Shown here in pieces: positions 12,301 to 22,531 of a stretch of 64,000 bases of DNA. The translations under genes were made by a program, and so were the position numbers. The stretch comes from Nymphaea colorata (Eukaryota > Streptophyta > Magnoliopsida > Nymphaeales > Nymphaeaceae). Every line of letters starts with the position of its first letter. The first letter of the stretch is position 1. Below the pieces are notes generated by a model. That model was not told the DNA's origin. It saw only the letters and a program-made list of their open reading frames with translations, and ran no database searches. The DNA is taken from NCBI RefSeq assembly GCF_008831285.2, contig NC_045142.1, positions 21,331,354 through 21,395,353 on the forward strand, given 5' to 3'.

Positions 12301-12872
12301 TGGATGCTGTCAAAAGAATATTAAGATATCTAAAAGGGACAACAGGAGATGGCTTAGTCTATGGTAAGAGTGAAAATATAACTGCTGGACATCAACTTAT
12401 GACATTCACAGATGCAGATTGGGCTGGAGATCCCGATCAAAGAAAGTCCATTTCCGGTTTTTGTATTTTCATTGGACATAATCTTGTCTCTTGGAGTTGT
12501 CGAAAGCAAAAGGCGGTGGCAAGATCCAGCACTGAAGCTGAATACAGATGCATGGCTATAGGCGCTGCTGAAGTTACATGGGTTAGACATTTGCTAGAAG
12601 ACATTGGAGAAAAGATTAAAACGTCAATGTTAATGTGCAATAATCAAAGCGCTATTAACATTGGTTTTAATCCCATACAACATGGTCGAACAAAGCACAA
12701 TGAGATTGATCAACACTTTATTAAACAAAAGGTGGAAGACAAGGAGATTCAACCTATTTATGTTCGTACAGATGAACAAGTCGCAGACTTATTTACAAAA
12801 GGGCTAACGAAGCAACGATTCTGGTTTCTAAAAGGCAAGTTGTACATGGTGCAAAACCATATACAACTTTAG
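9366..12872 (+). CDS. copia pol polyprotein, element 1 (1168 aa)
   Basis: An uninterrupted polyprotein frame: the gag tail with a zinc knuckle at about residues 37-50, protease with YLDSGAATH at about 82, the integrase zinc region (LWHGRMGH ... CELCKSH), integrase core (YSDVWGP, NCDGGGEY, NGVAERKH), reverse transcriptase (NAFLHG, YGLKQASRSWF, intact YVDDIVI) and RNase H (FTDADWAGD, RSSTEAEYR) to ADLFTKGL. Odd points: the knuckle reads YFQCNKKGH, so its first Cys is Tyr, and the third RNase H motif reads MCNNQSA instead of CDNQSA, losing a catalytic Asp. The annotated Met lies inside the gag tail, so the true translation would start in gag. The open frame survives although the enzyme set is defective. 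Confidence 0.93.
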   Translation: MNRGHDEQTGKGILPTPSVTRRFQTNTTKKVSTYFQCNKKGHIKANCWFNPQNRSNKPKVDAQQILMTALSKMTVKQNDQGEWYLDSGAATHVTRNTGKLHDLLPYSGKSNIVTGDRGFHPITHIGNAQTSLPTSPFPLSLSNVALTLNIKKNIIFISKLVDDTNSSVEFTSSSVYVKDLLTKKTFTEGERQGNMYVFKENPYFFQSSSSPAQATCFPSKPSQIPSSSYLQSDVSKSNLWHGRMGHCSRGFLEKHASDNLIPKSNLSFDSYDKKCSSCELCKSHILPFHNINKRASKPFEIVYSDVWGPAPIDSLSDSRYYVLFIGSYARYTWIHFMKQKSEVFSIFQEFHAMIQTQFSSKVVHFNCDGGGEYSSHDFINVLRENEITRQISCPYTPQQNGVAERKHRHIVESGMSMMHDSNTPITLWTEAFHTAVHIINRLPMTVLDSKSPYLTLFGRNPNYNDLRVFGCVCYAHVDSSLRNKFQSKGMQCRFVGYADEYKGFRCYDPTTRRIKVSRNVVFDEHNFNISTKNSQPMESYDPWVSAELFAGGSLKSHPHDEIGSSHTIQTEGKKELVPAMKEGENNASCRFSGQVYTRQKRRIDDNPTSSHVEVYDKPVRRSVRVRHPIHRWVSYDNFSLDFQLFMSQVIKRDEPTSFEKASKSLHWIKAMNEEIDALHECETWKVVLRPKEKNVVGSKWIYKIKYKPDGSIERYKARLVARGFTQQYGEDYDETFSLVIKMGTIRVIISLTVEYGWRLHQMDVKNAFLHGDLREEVYMEQPPGYTEGDSHAWVCKLRKSIYGLKQASRSWFDSFSSKIQGSDFQRCPLDHSLFIYQKEKIFTLLLIYVDDIVITDNSEKHIEEVKVLMMQNFKMKELGDLRFFLGVEIDRHSDRLTLTQQKYTLDLLKNTGMSDCKPVETPSILNQRLSAQDGELCEDPTQYRSVVGALQYLTFTRPDIIYVVNQVSQFMHAPRDTHMDAVKRILRYLKGTTGDGLVYGKSENITAGHQLMTFTDADWAGDPDQRKSISGFCIFIGHNLVSWSCRKQKAVARSSTEAEYRCMAIGAAEVTWVRHLLEDIGEKIKTSMLMCNNQSAINIGFNPIQHGRTKHNEIDQHFIKQKVEDKEIQPIYVRTDEQVADLFTKGLTKQRFWFLKGKLYMVQNHIQL

Positions 12873-12878
12873 GGAGGA

Positions 12879-13229
12879 TAATAAGATGTTGATCTGATCC
12901 AGATCCAACACGTCTAACCATGTCTGAGTGCATTTGTCTAGCAGGGTTATGATTGTAATTTTTGTAATTGTTTTATTCTAGACTCTAGGTTACTGTGTTG
13001 CTTCACTCTAGGCTCTAGATTAATGTGTTGCTTCACTCTAGGCTCTAGATTATTGTGATTGTTTCATTCTAGATTCTTTTAAGTTGTGTAGAAGGATCAC
13101 TATATAAATGGGTTGTGTGAGAATGTGAATACTCTCCTCCCTTCCTCATTTCTCTTTTCCTATACTCTCTCTTATCTTTCCTTTGCTCAATCTGGACGTG
13201 GGTTATACTTCGACACCCTAAATCTAACA
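12879..13229 (+). repeat. 3' LTR of element 1
   Basis: 351 bp, preceded by the purine tract AGGGAGGA (12871-12878). It starts TAATAAGATG (the usual TG is mutated to TA) and ends TCTAACA. It holds a tandem repeat of about 30 bp (GTGTTGCTTCACTCTAGGCT twice) that is single in the 5' LTR, which explains most of the length difference. Confidence 0.9.
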
Positions 13230-13539
13230 ATTAGGGCATAATAATAAAAACAGAGTGCAGTTTTCTCTCCCTCTCTCTCTCCCTTGTCCCTTCTCCTTTG
13301 ATCTCTCATGACAGGGCTCACGCAACAGAACGCATATCCCAATTACCCAATAGCTGGTTTGCCATTGTTGGGAATACTATCTCATGGCAACTTGGAGGAA
13401 GTTTTTGAGCAGGAGAAGCTGACTTTCAAATGTATCCTTACACTATCATGGCTATTGTCAAGCCATGTTTTTACTCTTAGCTATAATAGCCCTAGTTGGC
13501 TGCAGACATGGAAAGGCTTCTGTTTGTCAACATTTGATT

Positions 13540-13600
13540 TGGTCCATCACACCTTGAGGACAAGGTTTTTTTCGAAAGGGGGAGTAATGCTAGTGTCCAG
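13540..13600 (+). other. Possible 3' tail of a Ty3/gypsy element
   Basis: CACCTTGAGGACAAGG followed by CGAAAGGGGGAG resembles the LEDK-type coding end and polypurine tract found just before the 3' LTR of plant gypsy elements. No LTR pair is visible, so this is a small relic at most. Confidence 0.3.
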
Positions 13601-13769
13601 GTTTCAGTTCTAGAATCGGGTCTGGATTGGGTTTACTGGGCTGATCCAGAAAAATGACTTTAAATAACATAATTGGGAGGGCGCAAGGGGGATATAGGAA
13701 AATAGTATGTATTTGTGTGAGCATTCACATGTATGCAAATGCATGTAGTGGCAAAATAGACTGCAAGGT

Positions 13770-13857
13770 AGCACTCTTTCATGTTGTCACACGCAAACAG
13801 TGAAGGGATCAGAATGTTTTCTTTTAAGAATACCATGAGCGTGTTAAAGTTTATAAA

Positions 13858-13902
<45 letters not shown>

Positions 13903-14011
13903 CACTCTTTCATGATGTCACATGCAAACAGTGAAGGGATCAGAATGTTTTCTTTTAAGAATAGCATGAGCGTGTTAAAGTTTATAAATATATATATATA
14001 TATATATATAT
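13770..14011. repeat. 131-bp direct duplication with (AT)n tracts
   Basis: The sequence starting AGCACTCTTTCATG at 13770 recurs at 13901 with only a few changes, through AAAGTTTATAAATAT. Each copy ends in an AT microsatellite (13868-13900 and about 13984-14011), which suggests duplication by slippage or unequal exchange at the AT tracts. Confidence 0.9.
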
Positions 14012-14707
14012 CTTGGGCACAGGCTTTTTGTTCAGTTTTTAGGTTTCTTTTGTAATTTTTGTAATTTTTATTTATTTTGCCTCTTCCTTTTTGTTTTGTA
14101 ATCTTCGCTTTGTTTCAGTTTTTTATGTTCTTTTTGCAGCTGAATTCTCCAGCTGAAAGAGCTGCTTGGCTCTCCAGTGCCTATAATTCTAGTCGTTGGA
14201 TATCCTAATAGCTCATTAATGATGTCTATGTAAGGGTCTCTTTGGCCCTTGTCATTCTATGCTTCTTTTGAAGCTTTTCTAGGCATTTTTATATATTTTT
14301 TTGCCTTAGTATACTTTGTTTCATTGAGAGTTTCTTCTTATGACTATTTGTTTAACTGAAAGTTTTCCTTGTCACTTGATATATCTTATTTCTATATCAT
14401 AGTTACTCACAAAATGTTTAGTTTGGGCTTAGTTGAATTTTCTGCATGTAGCTATTTCAGATTTTACAGTTCAATGGAGAATTGAGATTGAAAAATGGCA
14501 ATGGAGATGTGGTCCGCTGTCCAAGAATATCTACACATGTCTGTCTTCCAAGTGTATTTGTTTGAAGATTGTAATTTATGAAGGGCAGAGTTTTTGGTTT
14601 ATACTGAAAAAAATTGTGAATCTCTTAATGTTCTTCTAGTTATGGTCCTTTTTTCTATAATTTTATCAGTTATTTATGCTAAATTTGTAATTTTATCTTG
14701 GTGCAAG
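14012..14707. other. Intron-like T-rich DNA
   Basis: Long T-rich stretches and one possible small exon after TTTTTGCAG at about 14140 (LNSPAERAAWLSSAYNSS), which has no clear donor. It fits an intron of the plus-strand gene whose exon follows. Confidence 0.35.
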
Positions 14708-14891
14708 GCTGTGCGAATTCTTCAAAGTGGTGATTCGGAAGATTTACCTGAAATAGTGGAGGGGCAAACAAGTTCCTATGATAATATTACAGAAATAAAA
14801 GGAACACAAGATGGTTATGATGATAACAAAATTGCAGATGTATACTTGCAAAGGGCATTATCTGTTCTTCTTGATGTTACTTTGTTGGAAG
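14708..14891 (+). CDS. Exon of an unidentified host gene
   Basis: A 184-nt open exon between a GTGCAAG acceptor and a GGAAG/GTAGAA donor. It starts AVRILQSGDSEDLPEI and ends with YLQRALSVLLDVTLLE plus one base. It is acidic and helical in the second half, with no motif I recognise. Its end phase fits exactly with the next exon at 15520, where the joined reading gives GNFLKIDGPSDPKWH. The downstream exon is split by a retrotransposon, so this gene copy is either inactive or relies on splicing out a 15.6-kb insert. Confidence 0.5.
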
Positions 14892-15285
14892 GTAGAAGCA
14901 GTATCTTATTATTTGTTTCCTAGCTTTCTTATCCTTGTGCTCCCAGATAATATCCAATCGTAGTCTTTGTATTCTTAGAAAATCATATTCTTATAAGGTG
15001 CATTGTTAATAACTGCAAGTTGAAAATAAGAAGTTTATATTTAGAACATCCGGAGAAGAAGACACAATCCAATGGCTTACATGGGTTTAACTAAATTGTA
15101 TCCGAAAATGGATTTTTTTCCCTACTTAATCTGATATTTGGTTGAATCTGTTCACTCAACTATAGCAGATTCTGCCTACTTGTAGGCATTTCTTGTCGTA
15201 ATATCATTAACTTATTTTTGCTTGCTTTCAACAATTTTTTCCTTTGCAAAATTGGTCATTACATGTCATTATGATTTTTAAAAGA

Positions 15286-15313
15286 TTATATATATATATA
15301 TATATATATATAT
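15286..15313. repeat. (AT)n microsatellite
   Basis: An uninterrupted run of AT in the intron between the exons at 14708 and 15520. Confidence 0.9.
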
Positions 15314-15519
15314 CTGTCAGACCCTTATAATCCAGACTAGATGAGAATCGTATGGGCTGTCTATTTTAAGGAGATCGGATGGTGGAGATTAAGCTGAAAT
15401 AATTAGAAACCAAGTTGTACTTTCAAAAGAGGGAAATACCCCTCACAAGAAGGAAAGAGATCTTGATTAACATACTTGTTGATTTTTATTTATTTATTTT
15501 TCAATTTAATCTATTCCAG

Positions 15520-15565
15520 GCAATTTCCTTAAAATCGATGGCCCAAGCGATCCAAAATGGCATAT
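15520..15565 (+). pseudogene. Exon split by element A, left part
   Basis: The exon opens after CTATTCCAG. In the phase left by the exon at 14708 it reads GNFLKIDGPSDPKWH, then stops at CATAT where the LTR of element A begins. Across the insert, CATAC at 31212 and AAGGGTCTG continue it in frame to HTRV, followed by a GTAGCT donor. CATAT and CATAC are the 5-bp target duplication with one change. The gene is not identified. Confidence 0.55.
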
Positions 15566-15856
15566 TGTTAAGTCTGTATGTATATTGGATCGAGTCTGTT
15601 CAGACCCGATCCACTTTCTTTCTTTTTTCACGCCTGAACATATTAGGCGGTGGTATCTCTTGTAATTACTTCATGTTTTATTCCTTTTGTTGTAACCTAA
15701 TTGGGTCATGTTTTAATATAGTGATCAAGCATCGTGCGGTTGCATTGGCCGACGACATTCTCTCCTTCATTGCGTCCCTTCTATTCTCTATTCTCCATCC
15801 CCCTTATTATCAAACAGAGAGACGTGGTCTCATGGTATTTTGAGAAGATTCTTACA
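15566..15856 (+). repeat. 5' LTR of element A
   Basis: 291 bp, TGTTAAGTCTG to GATTCTTACA. Near its start it has an inverted repeat, GGATCGAGTCTG/CAGACCCGATCC, shared by related LTRs in this window. It is followed by a mutated primer site, TAGTATCAGAGCCA (15857-15870), with TG changed to TA. Confidence 0.93.
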
Positions 15857-15870
15857 TAGTATCAGAGCCA

Positions 15871-16154
15871 GGTTACATTGTCCTCAGGTGAGTGATTTTC
15901 GTTTGATATAATCTGCCCTAATTTCTGCCGTGATTATTCCTAAGTTCTGTTTCTACCCTAAATCTCACGATTTGCCTTAATCTGCCCTAAATCCCACGTT
16001 TTGCCCTAATTTCTGCCTAAGTTCTGTTTCCGCCCTAAATCCCATGATTTGCCCTAATCAGCCCTAAATCCCATGATTTGCCCTAATTTCTGTCGTTGCC
16101 TTTAAATTCTGCCCAAAACTTCAAATCGCGTGCCCTAATCTTCTCTAATCAGTC
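15871..16154 (+). repeat. Leader of element A with short repeats
   Basis: Non-coding leader made of repeated phrases such as CCCTAATCTGCCCTAAATCC. The inverted element C has the same kind of leader at 21950-22180. Confidence 0.7.
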
Positions 16155-17110
16155 ATGGATCGGCCGACCCCTTCTCTTCTATCCTCCAGTTTCCTCTCCC
16201 AACTCATCTCTCAAAAACTGAACCATAGCAATTATTTGACTTGGAAACGTCAAATTGTCCCATTTATTAAAAGCCATAGACTGTATGGGCACATCGATGG
16301 GACTACTCCAGCACCTCCAAAGTATATTGACCGTGAAGTAAAGAAGACAGTCGTGGGAGATAAAGGTGAAATTAGTTTTGAATATGAAACTCTTACTGAG
16401 AACAATCCCGAATATGAAGTTTGGCTGGCTCACGACCAGTCCCTTGTTACTTATATCACTTCTACTTTGTCAGAGGAGGTATTGGGAGGTATTGATGATG
16501 ATTTGACTGCCCTAGAGTTGTGGTCTACCCTTGCCACAACATATTCTCAAGTCTCGGAAGCACGTTTTCTAGAATTAAGAAGGCAATTTCAGGACATCAA
16601 GCATGGGACACGTAGAGTTTTGGAATACTAGAATGAAATCAATAGTGTTAGTGATCAGCTTGCTGTAATTGGACATCCTATCAGCGACAAGGACAAAATC
16701 CAACAAGCCTTGAGTGGACTGGGAACAAAATTTGATATTTTCTGCACAGCCCTGGAAGTCCTACCTGTTCTCTCATCTTTTGAAGATCTGAAGGCCAAGC
16801 TTTTTCAACACGAAGCTAGTCGTGTTCAGCGACAGAATGTGATTCCTTCTAATAGTCACAATGTACTGATCACAGGGACACATGCACTGCAAGGGAATCG
16901 CACTCGTCCTTGGACTTCTCAGGCAGGAATGGGAAGAGGGATTCTCCCAACACCACCAGGCATGAATACTACCTCTGCCACATCTACAAGGGTTCCAACA
17001 CAACTAGGCATGAATACTACCTCTGCCACATCTAGAAGGGTTTCAACTTGTATCTATTGCAACAAAATGGGGGCATGTAAAATGAGAATGTTGGCACAAC
17101 CCTCAGAACA
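16155..17110 (+). pseudogene. gag of element A, broken
   Basis: The start MDRPTPSLLSSSFLSQL is followed by the LNHSNYLTWKRQ gag motif and RT-like family features shared with element C. A TAG interrupts it after RRVLEY (16629-16631). The zinc knuckle begins CIYCNKMG, then a frameshift and a stop destroy its His and last Cys. A duplicated phrase LGMNTTSATS precedes the knuckle. Confidence 0.88.
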
Positions 17111-17270
17111 AAACTAATCAGGTTAGGCATGAGAACAGGGCAGCAGCAGGGTAAGCTTTGTCATCATCTGGCTCAAATCAGACATCAAATGTTTCAGCAG
17201 ACGTGCAACAACTTCTCATGACAGCCCTATCTAAGCTCCACTTGAAACAAAACGAGCAAGGAGATGGTAT

Positions 17271-19007
17271 GTGGACTCTGGAGCAGCAGCTCATGTTACT
17301 GGTGACACAGGTAATCTCTCTAGTGTTTTCCCTTATTTAGATCAAGACTCAGTTGTCACGGGAGATGGTTCCCATCACACAATATCGTACATTGGAAATG
17401 CACAAATATCTATGGGCTCTTCTTCAATTCTGTTAAAGAATGTCCTTGTTGTTCCAAGTGTCAAGAAAAATATTAACTCAGTGTCTAAACTTATTGATGA
17501 TACTCACTCCTCTGTTGAATTCACACCATCTTCTGTTTATGTCAAGGATGCTCGAACCAAGAAGACATTCGCTGAGGGCACTCACAAAGGAAATATGTAT
17601 GTCCTTGAAGAAGCTCCACAACTATCAATACCTCACCCTTCAGATTCATGTTTTCCTAGTCATAGTAAAGTCAATGTCGCAGAGTATAATAAGCCATCCA
17701 TTTGGCATGGTCGGTTAGCTCATTGTAGTCAGCCTTTTGTTCGAAGTCTTGTTACAGACGGACTCTTAGATAAGTCCAGTTTAAGTTCAGTTAGTGAGTC
17801 CAGCATGTGCTCAACTTATCATATCTGTAAGAGCCATGCCCATCAGATTCATGTTTTCCTAGTCATAGTGAAGTCAATGTCGCAGAGTATAATAAGCCTT
17901 CCATTTGGCATGGTCGGTTAGCTCATTGTAGTCAGTCTTTTGTTCGAAGTGTTGTTGCAAACGGACTCTTAGATAAGTCCAGTTTAAGTTCAGTTAGTGA
18001 GTCCTGCATGTGCTCAACTTGTCATATCTGTAAGAGCCATGCCCTTCCTTTTCAATTAATCAATAAAAGAGCTTCAAAGGTTTTTGACACTATATATTCT
18101 GATGTTTGGGGGCCTGCTCCAATTCCTTCTTCTTCTTGGAGTAAATACTATGTCATTTTTATTGATTCATATTCCCGATATACTTGGATCCATTTCATGA
18201 AACACAAATCAGAAGTTTTCCACTTGTTCACTCAATTTCATGCCTTGGTTCGGAATAAATACTCCAGTAATATTGTGCATTTTCAATGTGATGGTGGTGG
18301 TGAATTTATTTCTAATGAATTTACTGAGTACTTACTAGATAATGGGATCACTAGACAAATTTCATGACCGCATACTCCTCAGCAAAACGAAATTGCTGAA
18401 AGGAAACATAAACATATTGTTGAAAGCGCTCTCAGCATGATGCATGACACAGACTTACCCATGACATTGTGGACCGAGGTTTTTCATACGGCTGTCCATG
18501 GTATAAATTGACTACCATTAGCTTTGCTTGATGGAAAATCACCATATTTTCTATTACATCAAGAGCAGCCACACTATGAGGAATTGCGTGTTTTTGGATG
18601 TGTTTGTTATGTGCATGTTGATGTTTCTCTATGAAACAAGTTTCAAGGTCATTCTATTTTGTGCAGATTTATAGGGTATGTAGAAAATTACAAGGGTTAT
18701 AGATGCTACAATCCTAAAACTGGGCATGTTCATGTTTCACGGCATGTTGTTTTTGATGAAAGCAGGTTACAAGATCCCAAGGCTACTTGAATGACACTCA
18801 AGGATAAAAATGAGGTTTATGACACTTGGCTACATGTTGAAATCTTAAAACAAGGGGCAGAACGTTTGACTGAGCACAAAGAGCATGGTGTTAATGAGCC
18901 CAAGACACTTGTCAGTAGTGCTTTGGACAACATGCCCTCATCTTCTCACAATGATCCACCTAGACATAGTCGGTTCTCATGGCTGGTGTACTCTAGGCGA
19001 TCAGCTC
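17271..19007 (+). pseudogene. Protease and integrase of element A, broken
   Basis: Protease begins DSGAAAHVTGDTG. The integrase zinc region (IWHGRLAHCS) lies in a 203-bp tandem duplication that shifts the frame. The core follows (YSDVWGPAP, QCDGGGEF, NEIAERKHKHIVE) with a stop inside ISCPHT (18365-18367), a TGA after VHGIN (about 18509) that element C also has, and further stops. The frame ends at SRRSAL, where element B is inserted. Confidence 0.9.
17641..18046 (+). repeat. 203-bp tandem duplication in element A
   Basis: Sequence from CAGATTCATGTTTTCC at 17641 recurs at 17844 through GAGCCATGCCC. The copies differ at several bases. The period is not a multiple of three, so the duplication breaks the integrase frame. 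Confidence 0.92.
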
Positions 19008-19374
19008 TGTAAAAAGAATAAGATATAAACAAGAGGAATTTGGGCAAAAATAATTAACGTGGTTCGACTCTTTGAAGAGTCTACGTCCACGGTAGAAAAT
19101 CAATCCTCTCTCAATCTCTCATCCATTACCATGAGATTGAGAGGTTCTATTTATAGAGATTTCATGGTTTACAAGATCTTTATCTGCATATTTTGTAGGG
19201 ATTGATTTTCCCTTGTGCTGATCCATCCAACACTTGCTTCCTTGGATAGTGGCTTGATCCGTATCTCCTTGATTTTCTCGAGTGATAGATATATCCACAT
19301 CTCCTTGATTTTCTCGAGTGATAGATCTATCCACATCTTCTTGATCTTCTCATGTGATAGGCATATCCTTAACA
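19008..19374 (-). repeat. 3' LTR of element B
   Basis: 367 bp. On the plus strand it runs TGTAAAAAG to CCTTAACA, next to TCCCCCTC at 19375, the complement of the purine tract. It includes two near-identical 36-bp units with TCTCGAGTGATAGATCTATCC-like sequence, which hold the short inverted repeat GATAGATCTATC. Confidence 0.92.
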
Positions 19375-20686
19375 TCCCCCTCAAATGAAGCATGGAAGAC
19401 CGAATGCTTAATTTGCTGCGAAGTGATTCAAAACGAACGGTGGAGAGTGGCTTAGTAAACAGGTCGGCAATTTGATCCATATTGGAAATATAGCGAACTT
19501 GCAAATGACCCTTGGCGATGTGATCACGGATAAAATGAACATCAATTTCGATATGCTTAGAGCGGCGAGGAAAGACCGAATTTGCCGAGAGATATATAGC
19601 ACTGACATTGTCACAAAAGATAGTGGTTGCTTGCTGAGAAGAAATGTTCAGTTCTTGAAGAATGTATGTAAGGGAAAGAACTTCCGTTGCAGTGGAGGCG
19701 AGCGCTCGATATTCAGCCTCACTACTGGACCGAGCAACTGTCGCTTGCTTCCTAGCAGACCAAGGGACAAGAGAGTCACCAAAAAAGACTGCACATCCCA
19801 CAGTGGATTTGCGATCCTCAGTATTTCCGGCCCAATCAGCATCAGTGTAGGTAGTTAAGTGAAGGTGAGTGGACGGAGGAAGGAGAAGACCATATCCAAC
19901 GATATATTTGACATAGCGAAGTATGCATTTGACTGTAGCCCAATGCGTATCACGAGGAGCATGCATATACTGACAAACTTTATTCACCACATAAGAGAGT
20001 TCAGGTCGAGTAATGGTAAGATATTAAAGTGCCCCAACAGCTTGACGATAAGGCGTAGGATCAGATAGAGGTATTCCATCATGAGCTGAGAGATGAGTGT
20101 TGGCCATCATAGGAATGGATACCGGCTTGGCTCTGAGCATGTCATGATGCATAAGAAGATCAAGCATATACTTGTGTTGAGATAAAAACAGTCCCTGAGG
20201 TGTGTGATGAACTTCTATACCCAAGAAATAGTGCAACGGACCCAGATCTTTGAGAGGGAAGCGAGCCGCCAACTTAGAGATAAGACCTTCGACCAAAGAG
20301 ATGGAATTGCCTGTGATGATGATGTCATTGACATAAACAAGAAGGTAAATGTACCGTGTCGATCATAAACAAACAACGACGTGTCAATCTTGGAGCCGAT
20401 GAACCCAATCTGCTGAAGGAACATATTCAGTTGGTTAAACCACACCCTAGGAGCTTGCTTGAGACCATAAATAGCCTTACAAAGTCGACAAACATAATCA
20501 GGAAATTGAAGGTCGACATAGCATGTAGGTTGGGTCATGTACACAGCTTCAGACAAGTCCCCGTGCAGAAAAGCATTGTTGATGTCCACCTGCCTGACGG
20601 GCCAATGATAACTGAGAGCAATAGTGAGTACGAGGCGAATAGAAGTATGCTTGACAACTGGACTGAAGATATCAAAATAGTCAAGA
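19375..20686 (-). pseudogene. RT end and RNase H of element B, broken
   Basis: Read leftwards: NNAFLHGDL, YGLKQAPRVWF, then a frameshift just before the RT active site, which in the other frame reads YVNDIIITGN, so the second-position Asp of YVDD is Asn. Next come LISKLAARFPLKDLGPLHYF and a stop after RQAVGAL. RNase H is well preserved: TYTDADWAGNTEDRKS, RSSSEAEYRAL, FCDNVSAI, ADLFTKPL. The right-hand part of RT lies beyond element C. Confidence 0.9.
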
Positions 20687-20691
20687 CCAGC

Positions 20692-20794
20692 TGTTAAGTC
20701 TGTACGTATAAGTGTAAGGGGATCGGGTCTATTCAGACCCGATCCACTTTGTTTTTATGTCTTGTGTTAAGTCTGTACATATAAGTGTAAGGGG
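20692..20794 (+). repeat. First part of the 5' LTR of C
   Basis: TGTTAAGTCTGTACG to GTAAGGGG. The LTR start appears twice in tandem (20692 and about 20766), as it does in the 3' LTR of C. The LTR breaks off at GTAAGGGG and the inverted block follows. Confidence 0.88.
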
Positions 20795-21938
20795 AAACAC
20801 TAGAGAGATTACCTGTTTCACCAGTAACGTGGGCTGCTGCTCCAGAGTCCACATACCACTTTCCTTGCTCATTTTGCTTCAAGTTAAGTTTGGATAAGGC
20901 TGTCATTAGAAGTTGCTGCATGTCTGCTGAAACCTTTGAAGTTGGATTTGATCCAGATGAGGATGGAGCTGACCCCGCTGTTGTCCTGTTCTCGTGCCTG
21001 ACTTGACTATTCTTGTTTTGAGGATTGTGCCAACATTCTGATTTTACATGCTCCTTCTTGTCGCAATAGAAGCATGTCGGGATTCTTCTAGATGTGGCAG
21101 AGGTAGTATTCATGCTTGGCGGTGTTCGGAGAATCCCTCTTCCCATGCCTGCCTGAGGAGTCCAAGAACAAGTGCGATTTCCTTGTAGTGCCTGAGTTCC
21201 TGTGATCAGTACATTGTGGCTATTGGAAGGAATCAGATTATGTCGTTGAACTCGACTAGCTTCATGTTGAAAAGGCTTGGCATTTAGATCTTCAAAAGAT
21301 GAGAGAACAGGTAAGACTTCCAAGGCTGTGCAAAAAATATCAAATTCTGTTCCCAGTCCACTCAAGGCTTGTTGGACTTTGTCCTTGTCGCTGACGGGAT
21401 GTCCAATTGCAGCAAGCTGACCACTAACACTCTTGATTTCATTCAAATACTCCAAAACTGTACGCGTCCCGCGCTTGATATCCTGAAATTGCCTTCTTAA
21501 TTGTAGAAAACGTGCTTCCATGACTTGAGAATATGTTGTGGCAAGGGTAGACCACAACTCTAGGGCAGTTAAATCATCATCAATACCTCCCAATACCTCC
21601 TCTGACAAGGTAGAAATGATATAAGCAACAAGAGACTGGTCGTGAGCTAGCCAAACTTCATATTCGGGATTGCTCTCAGGAAGAGTTTCATATTCAAAAC
21701 TGATTTCACTTCCAGCCAAGGCCCCAACACCTTTATCTCCCACGACTATCTTCTTTACTTCATGGTTAACACACTTTGGAGGTGCTAGAGTAGTCCCATC
21801 GATGTGCCCATACAGTCTATGGCTCTTAATAAATGGGACAATTTGACGTTTCCAAGTCAAACAATTACTATGGTTCAGTTTTTGAGAGATGAGTTGTGAG
21901 AGAAAACTAGAAGATAGAAGAGAGGGAGCCTGGTCCAT
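20795..21938 (-). CDS. gag and protease start of C, inverted
   Basis: Reads leftwards from Met at 21938 (MDQAPSLLSSSFLSQL), an open gag frame of about 380 residues: LNHSNCLTWKRQ, ALELWSTLATTYSQV, a zinc knuckle with all metal ligands (CFYCDKKEHVKSEC), then protease start WYVDSGAAAHVTGETG. It runs into the foreign LTR at SSVS, so the polyprotein is cut a few residues after the protease active site. Unlike gag of A it has no internal stop. Confidence 0.88.
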
Positions 21939-22192
21939 GATTGAAATAGAGGATTAGAGCAGACGATTTGGGCAGAATTTTAAAGTTCACGACAGAAAGT
22001 AGGGCAAATGAAGACAAACTGTGTGATTTAGGGCAAAAAACAGAATTTAGGGCAACAGAAATTAGGGTAAATCGTGGGACTAAAGGCAGAAACAGAGTTT
22101 GGGGATAACCACGGCAGAAAATAAGATTTAGGGGAGAATACTCCAAGCGGAAATCACTCACTGGAGGACGATGTAACCTGGCTCTGATACCA

Positions 22193-22451
22193 TGTGAGAA
22201 TCTTCACTAAAACACCATCGAATCACGTCTCTCTGTCTGAAAATAAGGAGGATGGAGAATAGAGAATAGAAGAAAGCAACGAAGGTAAGAGAACCGTCGG
22301 CCAATGCAGCCACACGATACTTTATCTCTATTATTAAAACATAAACCTAATTAGGTTACAACAAAAAGTGGAATAAAACATGAAGTAATTACAAGAGATG
22401 CCACCACTTAGGCGTGAAGACATAAAAACAAAGTGGATCGGGTCTGAATAG
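22193..22451 (-). repeat. Rest of the 5' LTR of C, inverted, with primer site
   Basis: On the minus strand this runs from CTATTCAGACCCGATCC to GATTCTCACA, followed by TGGTATCAGAGCC (22180-22192), a full Met-tRNA primer site. It lacks the first LTR bases, which sit at 20692-20794 in the other orientation. Both pieces share the variant CTATTCAGA, so they come from one LTR. Confidence 0.88.
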
Positions 22452-22531
22452 GCTTACAAAGTAACCTGAAGGTAGCGGGGTCAGCTCCATCCTCATCTGG
22501 ATCAAATCCAACTTCAAAGGTTTCAGCAGAC

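Larger units (their letters stand above)
8124..13229 (+). mobile_element. Ty1/copia LTR retrotransposon, element 1
   Basis: A full-length copia element of about 5.1 kb. The 5-bp duplication ATTAG lies at 8119-8123 and 13230-13234. In order it has a 5' LTR, a Met-tRNA primer site, gag, then protease, integrase, reverse transcriptase and RNase H in one frame, a purine tract and a 3' LTR. That order (integrase before RT) defines copia. Gag is broken and two catalytic or structural residues of pol are lost, so it is not autonomous. The LTRs differ by several substitutions and a 30-bp duplication, so the insertion is not recent. Confidence 0.95.

Noticed and set aside
13308-13613. 101-codon plus frame as a host gene
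   Set aside because: No motif or splice support; its end matches a gypsy-type purine tract, so it is more likely transposon debris.
19119-19334. Repetitive minus frame with TRENQGD repeats
   Set aside because: It is a translation of the LTR of element B, seen also at 28991-29203.
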